Source: Symsagittifera roscoffensis (Eukaryota > Xenacoelomorpha > Acoela > Convolutidae). Taken from it: a stretch of DNA of 64,000 bases. The notes under the pieces were generated by a model. The model searched no databases, had not been told where the DNA came from, and worked only from the letters and a program-made list of their open reading frames with translations. Position 1 is the stretch's first letter; each line of letters opens with the position of its first letter. The translations under genes were made by a program, and so were the position numbers. This document shows positions 1 through 13,463 of this stretch, one piece after another. The DNA lies in contig NC_087066.1 of NCBI RefSeq assembly GCF_963678635.1, forward strand, positions 2,723,633-2,787,632. The letters run 5' to 3'.

Positions 1-387
1 AATTAGGCTAAACAGTGAAGAACTTCGGTTATTCATCCTTCACTTGACCCCTCCTCTTATACGACCCAGGACAACTTTAGACTTAGTAAGTTTAAAATAG
101 TATCTAACGAACTACTTGCGTTCTAATTATACCTGAACCTTGTGGATCGATTTACTATTCTCCAACCCTTGAACACAATCACTACCCCTAAGTAGGATTA
201 AGTAAGTTAACACCTTAGCTTATATTAGCCACGAGAAAGTAAAAATCATTCTCCGGAATCGATATACTTTTCTCTCCAACCCTGAATAAAAAGACCCAGG
301 CTAAGCTAACCAAAAAATCGTAAGGACTAACAGTCTAGGAAATTAAAACCACTTACAAACAACCTTGCACCCATCATCCTAAACCTT
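1..387 (+). promoter_or_regulatory. Element A leader (lower part)
   Basis: This is untranslated sequence just before ORF1, strongly conserved with element B 23,077-23,465. It opens with a possible hairpin (AGTGAAG near 13-20 pairing with CTTCACT near 38-46) that is also present in B. A GTAAGT at 202-207, retained in B at 23,279-23,284, is a candidate splice donor for subgenomic mRNAs. No experimental evidence is available, and function is inferred from conservation and position. Confidence 0.5.
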
Positions 388-852
388 ATGTCATTAAAAA
401 ATCTAGGAAATAAACAAACAATCGTCATACACAATTGTCAAATTGAAAATCAAAAATACGATCTTGTTATAACCCCGCATACACAAAAAATTGAATACAT
501 TCACACAAAACTGCTTTCACTAAAAAGAACAATTCAAAGAAAACAAAGACAGATAACACGAAAAAGATTTTCAAAACACCGAAACGCATTTTCCGACTCA
601 GAAGTCAGTAGTCTCGACGCACTATACAAAGTAGAAGATTCAATAAATCAGTCTTATCCAATTCAGGATTCAGTATATTTTTCCGACTCAGAAACAAATA
701 CAATTTCATCGAAAAAAGGAAAAAATAGAATAAAAAAGAAACACAAGCATAAACCAGTACATCTATACAATTGGAGTCAACCAATCAGACATATTAACAA
801 TTATCTATTAACAGTCATCAAACGTAACAATGAGCAGCCACACTCAAAGTGA
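388..852 (+). CDS. ORF1: basic 154-aa protein upstream of gag (element A)
   Basis: I recognise no family. The protein is lysine/arginine-rich, with basic clusters such as KRFSKHRN and KKGKNRIKKKHKHKP, and serine/acid stretches (SDSE occurs twice). No signal peptide or membrane segment is visible. It lies directly upstream of gag in another frame and overlaps the gag start by 23 bases (830-852). The same ORF lies at the same place in element B, with mostly conservative changes but one internal stop. In A it is intact although its neighbours are broken. The composition would suit a nucleic-acid-binding accessory protein, but that is inference. Confidence 0.6.
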   Translation: MSLKNLGNKQTIVIHNCQIENQKYDLVITPHTQKIEYIHTKLLSLKRTIQRKQRQITRKRFSKHRNAFSDSEVSSLDALYKVEDSINQSYPIQDSVYFSDSETNTISSKKGKNRIKKKHKHKPVHLYNWSQPIRHINNYLLTVIKRNNEQPHSK

Positions 853-3800
853 AGAAAGCATAGATCACGAACAAGCATTCCCTTTTGTTATAGACTCAGA
901 TACTGATAGAGGACAAATAAAATTCTGTAAAAATTTACTCATAAATCTATTTGAACCAGGAATCAGTCCAATTAAAACAGAATTTCCAGATGTAAGAATA
1001 AGAAGACAACTAATAGATCACTATATAAAAGATATCGCAAAAATAACACAACAATACGGTATCTACACTATAGGAATCTGGACACCAGAAAACAAGAAAT
1101 ACGTTGGCCAAACAGATGATCTTGATCTCGAATTTTCAAAAGCATTCACAGAATATATTAAAAATATACAATACCATAACTCACAGAGAGCAAACTCAAT
1201 ATTCACAAATGAAGTTTTTGCCATAATATACACAAATTTAAATATATTAGAAACAACAGAAACCCAAAGTACATCACCAATTCAGACATCTAGACACACT
1301 AAGGTTAGAAACGAAATCACCGCATTTTCTACATTTTTATACGCAATCCGTGAAAGTTTTTCAAATAATGACATTTCACAAAACTCCAAACACGACTTAC
1401 AAAAAATATTAGCATGGTTTATAATTGATTATTTCGGACATAATATAGATTTAACACACGAAGCAAGAAAAAATTTTAGACCTCAAAGTAACACTGACGA
1501 CACAGTCATTCATGAACAATCAGATTATGTTTGGGACCACGATTGGTCTCATCCATTATTTATACACTTCCCAAATGCTATTTCAAGTCAAGCGATAGAC
1601 ACAATATCTATTCACCGAAAATATATAAAAATTATACCATTAACAATTGACGCCACACCTTTAAATTATAATACATTTTTGCCTGATACACAAAATAATA
1701 GTTTAAATTCAACGGTTATTCATAATGAAGACCTCAATGGAGCTCGAAATCTTACACAACAAGATATTCAAACACCATCACAGTTCATAAATGAAGAAAT
1801 TGTTCACACGACAATAACAACTACGCAACAAAGTATTTCACCAATACGTCCAAATTTCACAACACCAAAAAATAATAAAGTGACATCACCACAAATGACA
1901 TTACAATCAACTGTAAAACCTTCAGCCACTTTAGCCCCTAAATTTTCACATATGGATTACCAAACATATAGACCAATGACAAGACCACCAAAACCAAGAA
2001 GGACATTCACAAGAAATAATTTTGCAGAACACAATTATAATTACACACATCCACCAAGAACAAATTACTCCCCACGAAAACCTAATCATAATCATGTATA
2101 TTCCCACAATTGGGATAGACCAACGACAACCAACAATTCAGTAAATTTTCAACCTAATCAGCATCCTACACAGGATTATAGTGAAAATTACCCATTTTTT
2201 CAACAAAACAAAAATCGACAACAAAAATCTCACCATACGGATTATATATCATCCGATGATGATCATTTACCAGATATTTTTGAACCATACTTACAAGAGT
2301 ATCGAACACAAATGCCAAATTCATACAACACAGTTTTTTTAACCAATGCAAACACAAAATCCAATGACTATGCATTCATATCAACCAAATCGAATGCAAA
2401 ATGAAATCCCATTACCATATTATCTACAACAACATGAAATCACAAAAAATCAATTGACAAATTTTTCACAAAAGATTCACACAGGAATTCTCAAAAATGT
2501 TTGATTCTGAAAGAAACAAACAACATCAAAGAGTTTTATGTAATGAAACTCGAAGATTACCAAATGAAACAATAAAACAATTAGCAGTCAGAATCGAAAC
2601 ACTAGTTCGAAAAGCATATTCGCTTAATACCCACGATTATAAAACCACAAAAATGACAGAAATCTTAATGATGACCTTAACACCACAATTAAGAAAAATT
2701 GCAATAAAGAAAAGAGCATCTCATCCTTCCTCAATTCGAGAACCGGATCTAGATTTCAGAAAACTAGTCGATAAACTAGAACAAGCAGAGATCACAATGA
2801 AACTCGAAGAAACCGAAAACTTGAAATTACAATATGTTAATCACATTGAAACAAAAACTACACACATTAACAATATACAAGAATCAGATGTAGACCTATC
2901 TGAAAAAATCACCGAAATTTTAAACATCTATGAAAAGAATCCAAACTGGAAAGGCAAACCATCTTTTAAGAAATGGTGTAATTATTGTCGACGATACGGA
3001 CACAGTATCTCTGAATGTAGACAAAAACAGCAAGACAACCAAAATAAACCTCAAAAACACAAAGAACCAAACAAATCATTTTATCAATACATGAAAAAAG
3101 ATCAAAACCTACCAAACAAAAATGTATACAGTAACAATAGTTCTGGAAAACCACTTCCAAGCAACAAAAACTATTCTCGAAATCAATCACCGTATAACTC
3201 AAGTTATAGAGGTAGATCACCCGAACAAAGAAGTTCATGAAACTTCTCACAAAGTAGATATAGTCGATCAAATAGTAGAAACAATTATCCACGATCAAAT
3301 TCAAACTCAACACAATTTGTTTCAGCATCCAGTTCCCAGTCAAACAGAAATAGACATTATTCAAACCATCAGTCACGAAATTCATCTTATAATAGAAATA
3401 GAAACTATTCAAATAATAGGAACAGAAACTATTCAAACAACAGAAATAGAAGCTATTCCAACAACCGTAATAATTATCCAAACAATAGATCACGGAATAA
3501 CTTATACAACAGATCAAACTATCATAGATCAAATGACAATCAACACAATAGATCCAGAAATAACTCACAAAATTGGAATTCAAGTAACAATAACCGATAT
3601 AGAAATTATTCCCAATCACCTTATAGGAATAATAATCGTCATCACAATTCCCAGCATCGACACATAGAAGCAATACACCAAAACACCAAAGACAAATTAA
3701 TCAAGTTCAAACAAACGAAGAAATAACTCAAGACCCCCCAGGTATAGATAACACAGAAAACATCGAATTACAAGTAAACCACATTAATTGCGATTCAACA

Positions 3801-6800
3801 GACAGTGAAAGCGATACAGATAATAATATCTTAATTAACATGATAACTGTTAATAATGACTATGAATCAATCACATATGAAGAACCTTTTAGTTCACACA
3901 TATATGAAAATCAATTAGAACTCCTTAATAATTATTATTTAGGACCAAATAATCATAATACACAAACCACCCAGGAAGTACACAAAATTCACACGGAAAG
4001 TTCACTTGACAAAGACAAGGCAAAAAACCTAACTACAAACCACATATATCAAAACATACAAAAAGAACAGCCACGAGAAAAAATCTGGACAACCCCATTT
4101 CTCTTAGAAAGCCCAAAAAACAAAGAATTTCAACCACCAGATCTTGAAATTGATTTTTTAATCGATTCAGGCGCAGAATCAAATATCATCAATATCCCTA
4201 CATGGAATGAAATCAAATTATTACATCCAAATTTAAAACCTTTAGAAACATCTAGCAAGTTAGCAACAGCACAAGGATCAATGTTAACGAACTATGGAAA
4301 AATCCAATTATTCCTTGTTCCCACAAGAACAATGGAACAAAACAAAATTCTAAACAAACCATTCAAACAAACATTTCATATCACTGATATTAAGCACAAT
4401 ATCATAGGCATACCATTTTTTACTAAGTATATACCAACCATAAATATATTAAATAGTAAGTTAAACATAAAAGACACATACACAAAAATAAAGAACACCG
4501 CTTTAACATTTTTCCAAAGATTAAACAAACAACCACCATTTTTCTCCAAATTCTACCCAATTTATAATCAAGAACGAAGACACCTGAAACCCTTATCAGG
4601 AACTGTCTATAAATTCTCCATAAAACCAGTTCATCAGTATAACACAAATCAAAATAAACAACAACTCTTTATGTCAGATTTTGAATTCAGACCAATTCAC
4701 AAATTTTTCAAAATAACTATATCATCAATAAGATATGAAAAGGATATTAATTCAGATATTATTTCACTACACGTATATAATAATACACCAAATAAAATAA
4801 CACTACCCCTAGGATTATTAGGATATTGCGAGACAAACGCAACAACTTCACCTGTAAAAGAAGTAGCATACAGAGTTAATAATATACTGCAATTACTTGA
4901 CATTTGCCAATCCACAATTCTTAACGAAGAATTATCTATCAATAAAATAATAAGTAATGAAAAAAAAATACAGACTATTTCACAAAAACCCCATATTTTA
5001 AACCAACTTTTGATATAACAAAATATAAAAAAGACCAACAGAAACTTTTAACTATGTTCAATTTTCAACACTCACAGATAACACAAAGTGAATTTGATAA
5101 GCTAGCACAACAGCTATTAAAATATTCATCAGTTTACGCAACATCAAAATTTGACGTAGGAAAAGTCAGTTCATCCCTACATCTTCCTTTAAAACCAGAC
5201 GCAGTTTTCAAAAAACAAAGAGCAAGCAAAGTACCAATTCACTTACATGACAAAGTCAACAGATTATTAAATATTTTAGAACAATACGAAATTATATCAC
5301 CAGTAGATAAAGAAGAACAACCAAAAGGTAACACATTTATCAACCCCGTTATTATTTTAGCAAAAGGCGAATCACTTAAGATGGTTTTAGACGCCAGATA
5401 TCTCAATTCACTAATTGATGAATCCAAATGTAATTGGCCTATTGAACCCATACAAGTAATTTTAACAAAAATTAATGGAAAGTATTTCACAACCGCAGAC
5501 ATGAACAGTGCTTACAACCAAATGCCTTTAGACGAACAGTCACGACGTCTAACACAATTCGTTATTGGAAATCAACAATACGAATTTAATCGATTATTCT
5601 ATGGCATATCCATAGGACCAGCAGCTTTTTCAGCTTTCATGAGCAAAATTTTTAGACCACTTATACTAAAGAAAAACGCAATCACATATTTAGACGATAT
5701 CTTCATGCAATCGCAAACTAAAGACGAAATTTTTACAGTTTTAGAGCAATATCATAAAATTCTTCAGAACGAGAATCTGAAGGCAGCCCCAGATAAATCA
5801 CATTTCTTTCTAACACGAGTAAAATTTTTAGGACATAACATTGAACGAAACACTATTACTCCATTAAAATCACGCATTGACGCAATTCAAAAATTCCAGC
5901 CACCAACAAATAAAAAGAAAAGTCAAGAATTCCTCGGAATGTCAAATTTCTTAAGCAAATACGTTTACAAAATGCAATTATACTTAAGACCCTTTTATAA
6001 CATCCTCAGACAACAAAATAATTTTGAATGGACCACTGAACATCAAACACGATTTAAAGAAATCAAAAAACTGTTAACGGAACAAATATCAAACACAATT
6101 CCCGATCCGAACCAGCCATTTTACGCTATGTGCGATGCTTCAAATTTTGGCATCGGCGCAGCACTATTACAATCACATAGTGAAACAAACAAAATGAATC
6201 TAATATCAGCAATTTCACAACTTTTTACACAAGCCGAGTTACGACTCTCCACACTGATGAGAGAGTGTACAGCTATAATTTATACACTTACAGAATACGA
6301 ATTTCTATTCCTTGGATCGAAACATCCAACAGTTTTATTCACAGATCACAAACCAATTATATTTCTTTTTACACAAAAGTCAAATCCAAATCATAGAGTA
6401 TATAGATTTCAACTAATTCTAATGAAATTCCCAAACTTACACATAGTTTGGACAGCAGGAAAAAACCTGGCATTACCAGACACCTTAAGTAGAAATACAC
6501 CACCAGAACTACTTACACGAAAAACTACAGTTGAAATACCAAAAAACATTAAATTCTATCTCGCAAAAGACGAAACATCACCCAGATTAGAATGCAAATG
6601 CGCAGTAAAAACTGATATTGACCAAACGCAAATAAATAATCTACAACATTTTCCACTTTATCTAGATTGCCAAAATAATCACTACGAAGTTGATTTATTA
6701 GGTACATCAACATTCAAACCTATTCCACACTCACAATGGATAACAGATAATACAAAACAAAAGAAAACAAAACAACAATCTCATAAGAAAGATCTTTTTC

Positions 6801-8705
6801 CACTAATTGAAAAAAAAACTTAACTGATAAAATAAACTTATCAGGACCACAAGTTAAAGACACAAAATATACTATCAACCAAGTTTTTAACCTTCGTGAC
6901 CCACTTGATACAATCCCTTTATCAAAAACAGAAATTGACAATATTTTTCTACCGCCAACAGAAAAAATTTTCACTCGAACTTTTAAAACGATATCATAAT
7001 TAGACCCAGTTATACGACAGCTCAAATCATGGCACAAATATAAAACAAAACCAGCAAAAGCTGATACTACAATTTTAGGAAACAAAACACTTCTTCGCTA
7101 TTTCCGAAAATTTAATAACACAACAATAAATGAAAACACAGATCTTCTAGAATAGCAACTAGATGATTTTAAAGTCCCCTGTCTTCCCTTAAGTATGATA
7201 TTAATAGCATTCAATATCACTCATACACAAAATACAAAAGGACACTCCGGATCAGAAAAAACATACTCAAACTTTACACAAAATTTTTACTTTCCAAACG
7301 CTCCAGTTTGGATAAAAGTATTATGCAATGATTGTATAATATGTCAACTTAACAAACCTTACCCAAATCAGAAACAATTTGCACATAAACAAGATTTAAA
7401 AGGACAAAGTCTATACTTTAATCACAGAATATCATTGGACACAAAAGGACCAATTTCCCCATCCTCAGAAGGAAACTCATACATTATGGTCATTGTTGAC
7501 GCATTTACACATTATGAAGCACTCAACCCAGTACCACATTGTAACGCTTATTACGCTTACACAACACTCTACGAACATTGGATAGCAAAATTTGGATTAC
7601 CAGAAATTCTAGTAACAGACAACGGTACAGAGTTCATTAATAATGAAATAATCACACTATGTCACCTGTACAACATAAAACATAAACCACGTACATCTCA
7701 TGCACCTTGGACAAATGGATTAGTCGAAGGTATGAATCGTTCATTACAAGAATACCTTAGATGTATCATAAATGGAAATGATACAAAATACACAGAATGG
7801 TCAACAGATGTAAAATTATTCCCATTAGCATACAATTCACAAATAACGACAACCTTACGAATGTCACCATATGAAATGGTTTTTAACCAAAAACCAAGAA
7901 AATCAATAATGTTCACAGCAAATGCACATAAAAATGCACAAAGACATTGCAAACCGACTAAAGATTCAATATGCTATAACCTACCATTACATACACATGA
8001 TGAACATCATTTTCATCACCCACAAATTCTCAAATTAGCCTCCGGTACACACACCGAATGGATTTTAAACAGAGATAAAAAGCATAACGAAATCTACCAA
8101 AAAGTAACAAAGAAATTGTTACAACGACAAAATATTAATCAACAAATTAATCAACGATTTACGCCAGCCACCGTTTTAAAAATAGGAACATTTGTTTTAA
8201 TACCAAATTTTCAAACACAAAAAGGAATCTCTAAAAAACTGCAACCACTTAGAAAAGGACCCTACCAAATAATTAATAAACCAACTGAAGTCACATATCA
8301 ACTTATAGACACAACAAAAAAAATTGTTCAACACAGAAACAATCTATTACCTTATCATCCGAAAGAATACGCTTTACGCGAACTAACTCAACTATATTCT
8401 TTACTGGTTTAAAAGTTATTCAAAATAACACACAAATAGAGCCAATATTAAATGAAACTGATAAAAATTAACACACACAAATTCAACAACAAGACAGAAT
8501 TCACAAAGACGTAAACACATTAGATTCAAATAATGCAGTAAAAGAAAGAAAAAATAGAAAAATGATAGAAAAAATCTTGCCACAAGAACAGAAATAAAAA
8601 TCTACACATAGAGAATCATCAAGACTTAGAAACAAACCACGTAAAAATTATAAAACATTCATCCCACAATCTAAAATATTAAAGAAAGTTGAATTTCAAA
8701 AATGA
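830..8705 (+). pseudogene. gag-pol: Gag-Pol polyprotein, broken (element A)
   Basis: This is homologous along its length to the single Gag-Pol frame of element B. The open segments are 830-2404 (Gag N-terminus), 2497-3240 (capsid C-terminal part and CCHC zinc knuckle CNYCRRYGHSISEC), 3840-5018 (protease, LIDSGAESN), 5054-6823 (reverse transcriptase with YLDD, and RNase H) and 7195-8412 (integrase). Visible lesions are a frameshift near 2,330, loss of about 310 bp of capsid near 2,470, a TGA at 3238-3240, and frameshifts near 3,665, 4,970 and 6,815. There are also stops near 7,000 and 7,155, and a one-base loss near 8,405. The original stop would be at 8,703-8,705. Bases 7,774-8,151 are identical to element B. 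Confidence 0.92.
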
Positions 8706-9314
8706 AATCATTTTCCTCTTCACACATTTTTACCTTCATATACATCTCAGACATTTTAACTTTCATATTTTCCAAATAACATGCTGAAATAAACACAAAG
8801 ATTCTAGTTCAAAATCAACCAATAAGATTCACTCAAATCCACCACTTCCGAATGTCTAAATATCAACCTCTTAGCAGATAGACATTAATCTCCAGGCATA
8901 TCTGTAACTATAACTTTACAACCCCCAGGTCAAAAATAAGCAACTCGATAAATTTTGACAACTAAAATAAATATCACGATAATATTCCAACCCTCCCCTA
9001 TCTAATAACCCGAAGATCAACAATATTTTCCCAAAATTACCCTCCAAAACCCCCCAACCACAAATGGCAAATTAGCCTAAAGAAAAAATGATCCATGATC
9101 ATTTAGCCTAAAGTACAATTTTCTCAAAATTATCTCAGATTACCCACCAAATAAAAATAAAGTCAAGAAGACCTCCCGAGCACCATAAAATAAGCCCTCA
9201 ACAATTTTTCAAGAAACTCAACCCGCTTGTCAAAAAACCAATAAATAATCCGACCACACTTGAGTATAGCCCCAACAATTCAAAAAATAATCGACGAAGA
9301 AATCATTTTCTCAA
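8706..9314 (+). promoter_or_regulatory. Conserved non-coding gap between pol and the membrane ORFs (element A)
   Basis: No reading frame is convincing here. Several blocks match element B 32,139-32,736 closely, including the stretch around CCAGGTCAAAAATAAGCAA, CTAATAACCC followed by AGATCAACAATAT, two copies of TTAGCCTAAAG, and AATAATCCGACCACACT. This conservation without coding potential suggests RNA-level signals, such as splice acceptors or export/packaging elements for the downstream genes. The specific function is unknown. Confidence 0.4.
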
Positions 9315-9611
9315 ATGCTTCTTTTCTCTACAGTTCTCTTCATAAAAAATCTACTCCTAAACCTTTTCTTCAAACTTTTTCTCATTTCTAAATTTTTCAT
9401 CATACTTTGTATTGACATAGTAATCCTAATAGTAATCAGTTTAATAGTAATCCTAATAATAGTTTTCATAGTAATCCTAATAATTTTCTTTCACATAGCT
9501 TTGATTTTCTACACCCTATACGCCCTATATTCCCATCGTTCCCTACTCATTGACCACATATACAGGTACGATAATTTCAAAACCAATTTAAATGATACGA
9601 ACAATTTTTAG
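9315..9611 (+). CDS. Small, extremely hydrophobic ORF (element A)
   Basis: A 98-residue frame made almost wholly of Leu/Ile/Val/Phe, predicting two or more membrane spans. Part of it is a short DNA repeat (ATAGTAATCCTAATA, three imperfect copies at about 9,417-9,485) that expands the Ile/Val run compared with B. It ends in HIYRYD, matching the end of the 76-aa frame in B (32,737-32,967). It overlaps the next ORF by 20 bases here, against 4 in B. The sequence is poorly conserved apart from hydrophobicity and the C-terminal motif. No family is recognised. Confidence 0.4.
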   Translation: MLLFSTVLFIKNLLLNLFFKLFLISKFFIILCIDIVILIVISLIVILIIVFIVILIIFFHIALIFYTLYALYSHRSLLIDHIYRYDNFKTNLNDTNNF

Positions 9612-9780
9612 TAGAACAGATATTTTCCTCCTATTCATAATCTTCCTCACATTTGTAACATCCCTAATTATGACAATACGTAAATGTATAAAAAAGGCAA
9701 TAGTAACATTCGCATTAGCCACGATTCTTTTGATTCTATTCATCGAAGAATATTATAACAAACATAAATCTTTTTACTAA
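9592..9780 (+). CDS. 62-aa membrane protein ORF (element A)
   Basis: The frame is 62 residues with two hydrophobic spans (about residues 9-27 and 41-54) separated by a basic Cys-containing turn (RKCIKKA). It has the same length and about three-quarters identity with the B copy at 32,964-33,152, including the start MIRTIFSRTDIFLLF and the tail EEYYNKHK. The gene remains open in both copies. In A the long ATG-less frame continues in the same frame immediately after its TAA (9,778-9,780). Possible roles (viroporin-like, Env accessory, or membrane anchor of the following frame) are speculation. Confidence 0.55.
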   Translation: MIRTIFSRTDIFLLFIIFLTFVTSLIMTIRKCIKKAIVTFALATILLILFIEEYYNKHKSFY

Positions 9781-10860
9781 GTTATTCAATATTGCAAACA
9801 CACTTTCAAAATTGCTAACCAAACACCCCCAAATCAGTCTTCACCGACAACTTCCCAAGAAAACCCAACAGTACCAACAACTACCCAAAACCCGCAAACA
9901 TCCACACGAATTTCATTTCAAGATAACCCATACACTTTTGAACGACACGCTCCCTTATCTGAACCCCTAGAACCAGTTCAAAGACAAGCATCACTAAGCG
10001 AACCAACATATAATTTATACCCTACACTGCAACAAGACTTAAATCGAATCCGACATATTAGCCAAAATCAAAACACAATCGAAGTAAATAGACAGATCAT
10101 TCATCCAAGAAGAAATAGAAACTTTCAAACTCCTAGAATTACCTTTAGCATACCCCAATCTCCAACAGATACACCAACGCTAACTCCCATCATTCACTCA
10201 GAACATTTAGGATCAACACCAACCTCAGCACAAATACGTGAAAACCCTTTTAACCAACCTAACCCAAACGAACGTCTACCCCATTGGGCAACACAATCCT
10301 ACTCACAAGGAGAACCTAACTTAGTCGACGACCCAATAGATACTTCGTCAGAAACAACATCTCTACCAGAAACACTATCACTTCCATCAACACCATCCCT
10401 AAGTCAAATTTCACCATCAATTTTCCCTTTAAATATCTCACACGATATTGAAACTAGATATAGTGAACAACCTACAAATATACCCCTCAGATTAGATTGG
10501 AATACATTTGTAGCACCACCTCCATTATTAGGGCAACATAACGAAAGCCACCGACTACACAGTTGGGCACTTAATAGAATACAATATAGACAAGATATCC
10601 ACGAAGATATCCGAGAACATAACGTACAAACATTAAATCAAAACAGCCTCCAACTAAAGTTTGAAATTACAGTTAAACTCAATAATATCGTTCAACATCC
10701 TTATCCACTAAGCCCTTCAAACATTACAGCTCAAACACTACCACCACCATTTATTACAACAGAAGTGATATATAAATACGATAGATATACGAAAACTACA
10801 ATCGGATATATAACATTTTATAACCCATATTCAGGACTATCGTACACATGTATATTTTAA
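9781..10860 (+). CDS. ORF without ATG, 359 codons (element A)
   Basis: This frame is open from the codon after the stop at 9,778-9,780 to the TAA at 10,858-10,860 and contains no ATG. The first ~200 residues are rich in Pro, Ser, Thr and Gln. The last ~150 are a conserved, more ordered domain with motifs LDWNTF, SWALNR, FEITVKLNN, VIYKYDRYT and FYNPYSGLSYTCIF. The B copy is also open and differs largely by synonymous or conservative changes, which indicates purifying selection on a protein. It ends 13 bases past the env ATG. Expression must use stop readthrough, a non-AUG start or splicing. No family is recognised. Confidence 0.6.
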   Translation, partial: VIQYCKHTFKIANQTPPNQSSPTTSQENPTVPTTTQNPQTSTRISFQDNPYTFERHAPLSEPLEPVQRQASLSEPTYNLYPTLQQDLNRIRHISQNQNTIEVNRQIIHPRRNRNFQTPRITFSIPQSPTDTPTLTPIIHSEHLGSTPTSAQIRENPFNQPNPNERLPHWATQSYSQGEPNLVDDPIDTSSETTSLPETLSLPSTPSLSQISPSIFPLNISHDIETRYSEQPTNIPLRLDWNTFVAPPPLLGQHNESHRLHSWALNRIQYRQDIHEDIREHNVQTLNQNSLQLKFEITVKLNNIVQHPYPLSPSNITAQTLPPPFITTEVIYKYDRYTKTTIGYITFYNPYSGLSYTCIF

Positions 10861-13463
10861 GGATATTAATATTTCTACACATCTTTTATCTTATATTTTC
10901 CGAACAAAACACAAAGCCATCTCCTCGCACAGGACCTCAAGACTTACTAGTAACACACTATGATTGTGAAGAAAACGAACAAAAACACTACAAAAATACG
11001 CAATAAATCAAGTATCACATTGCGAAGCAGAACCACAAGCTGTAGAAACTGCAATCATAATAGCAACACTATACTCAAAAGCCCGAGCAACAACAGTCAC
11101 CGGATATAAATTTACAGCAACATTTTCCGAAAAGAAAGTACATTGCTCACAAGTTTCAAACGGAAGTAAAAACAGACTTGACCACGAATCATTTTACCAA
11201 AGTAACATTGAAAGACTTTTACATCTCAATCCCGATGATTGTAAAGTCGAATTACACAGGTTAAATCTCACAAATAACAAGCACTCAGACAGACAAATAG
11301 TACACTTCCATGTCTTTAGCGATTCTGTACACCAAGCAGAACTTGAACGCTATCAAGGACATATCAAATTAGACGAAAAATACTCATTCAATGGCGCACA
11401 CGGACGTTTAACTTATGACCCCGACGATAAACATTGGATACCACACATTGGAATAAACGACCCCTCAAATTGTAAAGCAGATACAAAAAATAGAGGCTAC
11501 CAAAAAATAATGTTTTTTGATTGGAAAATACAACTCGAAAAAATACAACTCACACGAGATTTAGAAGATAACACAATGATCTATCAAGGAAATCGATTAC
11601 CTTGTAAAAATGATCAAGGATATTGTGATCCTACAACAAGAACCCAAGCAACAATTGTTTGGTTTCCCGAAGATACATGCACAACATTTCAAGTAGCAAG
11701 AATACACGCTAGAATGATAAAATTTCATGAAAAATACTTCATTGAATCCATCCCATATGAACAAGTAAACATACTTCACAAACGAAGTAGTAATTTCAGA
11801 AATCTAAATAATATAGAAAACAAATTAACACGTTTTCAAATCTACCAAGAAACAGAATTTGCATGTAAATACGCAAACCCACTCTACAAAACACAATACT
11901 CCGAAATACTTGTCGAATACGAAGAAGGTTTCGACATGACCACTGGCAAAATCAAGGTAAATCCACACGCGACAGCAAAATATAAATACGACGGAAAACC
12001 CTACATCCCAGTTAATTTCCAAAAATCTACCGGTCAACCAGGTGGAAAAATAACACCAATTGACAGAAAAAATACACGATTACAAGAACTATCACTTATG
12101 AACACAACATACTTTGGAAAAATACATTATGACATTCATTTAGATATGAAATTAGACTACACAATTAGTAGAATTTTTCAAGAAGTGTCACTTTCTGAAT
12201 TAGAAACACTACATCAACTATGCGAACTAGAACGAACACAAATATTACAATCACTCGCATTAGCAGTATTAAAAATACCCTATGCAGGATATTTATTATC
12301 AGGAAACAGATCAAATTTTCTTGATTACGAAGGAAACATTTTATGGTTTTATACTTGCACTAAAAAAGTATCACCATTATACGTTTTTGAAGACAAACGT
12401 TGCTATAAAAGGATACCCATATTCTATAAAAACCAAGTACATTTTGTCGACACACTCTCAAGAAGAACATATTTTTGGGATACGGCAGTCCCATGTGGAT
12501 CAGAAAAAAGCCACAATGTAGTACAACAAAATCCAGACGAAGATAAATACTACCTATTAACACCATACCCTACATTAATGCAACCACTCAAAAAGTTTTC
12601 ACCAGAAAGCATAAGATCCATTGCTCGAAACCCCAATATAGATCTACAATCCATTGGAATTTATTCTAAATCTGATATACAACACCATATTAGAACACAA
12701 CAATTCCAAGAACTACTCACAAAAATGGACACTATACAAAGACAATCAATTGATCAAAATTTAAGAAAACTTGCAGAAACCGCAGGATTTGCAGACATAT
12801 ACACTCAAGATTACAGCGGATATTTTAAAGATATTAAAGATTATAAATATTTAAACGGCGAAAAATACAGGCCACAAGATATTTCACCCATAAATATTTT
12901 CAGTTTGGTAACCCTAAAGGATGGCCCTACTACATAGGATGGCCCTACTACATCTTAGAACGATTGACTATCTTATACGCTATGTTTAACTTTATAGGAT
13001 TTCTTTTCTCACTACTGAAAGGAATCTATAATACAAGCGCTATACACACACACAAGTCAACCGCCAAGCAAGTGTAGCACGCATATTATTTGCTGGATTT
13101 TTTGGAATATTTTCATCATCCATAAACAAAATACTTCTAGACGCACAAATCAAAGAATATAATACAAATCTAGCCACAAGACCAAATACATATGACGAAG
13201 AACACAATAACGTAGATACAACACCTACAGCACCACAAGTACCAGCCCTACCACAAAATCATCCCTTATCCCTAGTTCCCAGAAATTTTCGAAATTTAGC
13301 AATCGCAAATAATCCCGATTTTTGACCACATTCAATACACAGCCCTATCCAACATATAACGACAAATCATTTACAAAATGATAGTACATACGAAGAAATT
13401 ATAGAACAACCCCACACCACCACTTTTCAATCTCAAAATAATCATTGTTTTAGCACAGGATGA
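10848..13463 (+). pseudogene. env: Env-like glycoprotein, broken (element A)
   Basis: The start at 10,848 encodes a hydrophobic leader like that of B, but a one-base loss in an A-run near 10,984 shifts the frame. The rest is open from there to 12,937 as a cysteine-containing ectodomain. Near 12,915-12,950 the phrase GGATGGCCCTACTACAT is tandemly repeated in place of the B sequence, bringing in a stop. A further TGA lies at about 13,324. The original stop (13,461-13,463) overlaps the ATG of ORF6. Function (membrane fusion or entry) is inferred from position, leader and C-terminal membrane anchor. Confidence 0.75.

Noticed and set aside
3122..3667. Open frames inside the Gag spacer (also 26,771-27,187) in another reading frame, and long reverse frames over the same stretch
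   Set aside because: They arise from the AAY/AGR-rich repeats of the Arg/Asn/Ser spacer, which avoid stops in several frames; there is no start context or conservation beyond the host frame.
9778..9780. Programmed readthrough of the 62-aa ORF stop as the general route to the ATG-less frame
   Set aside because: It would work in A, but in B the ATG-less frame is in another frame and has its own TAA (33,155-33,157) before it.
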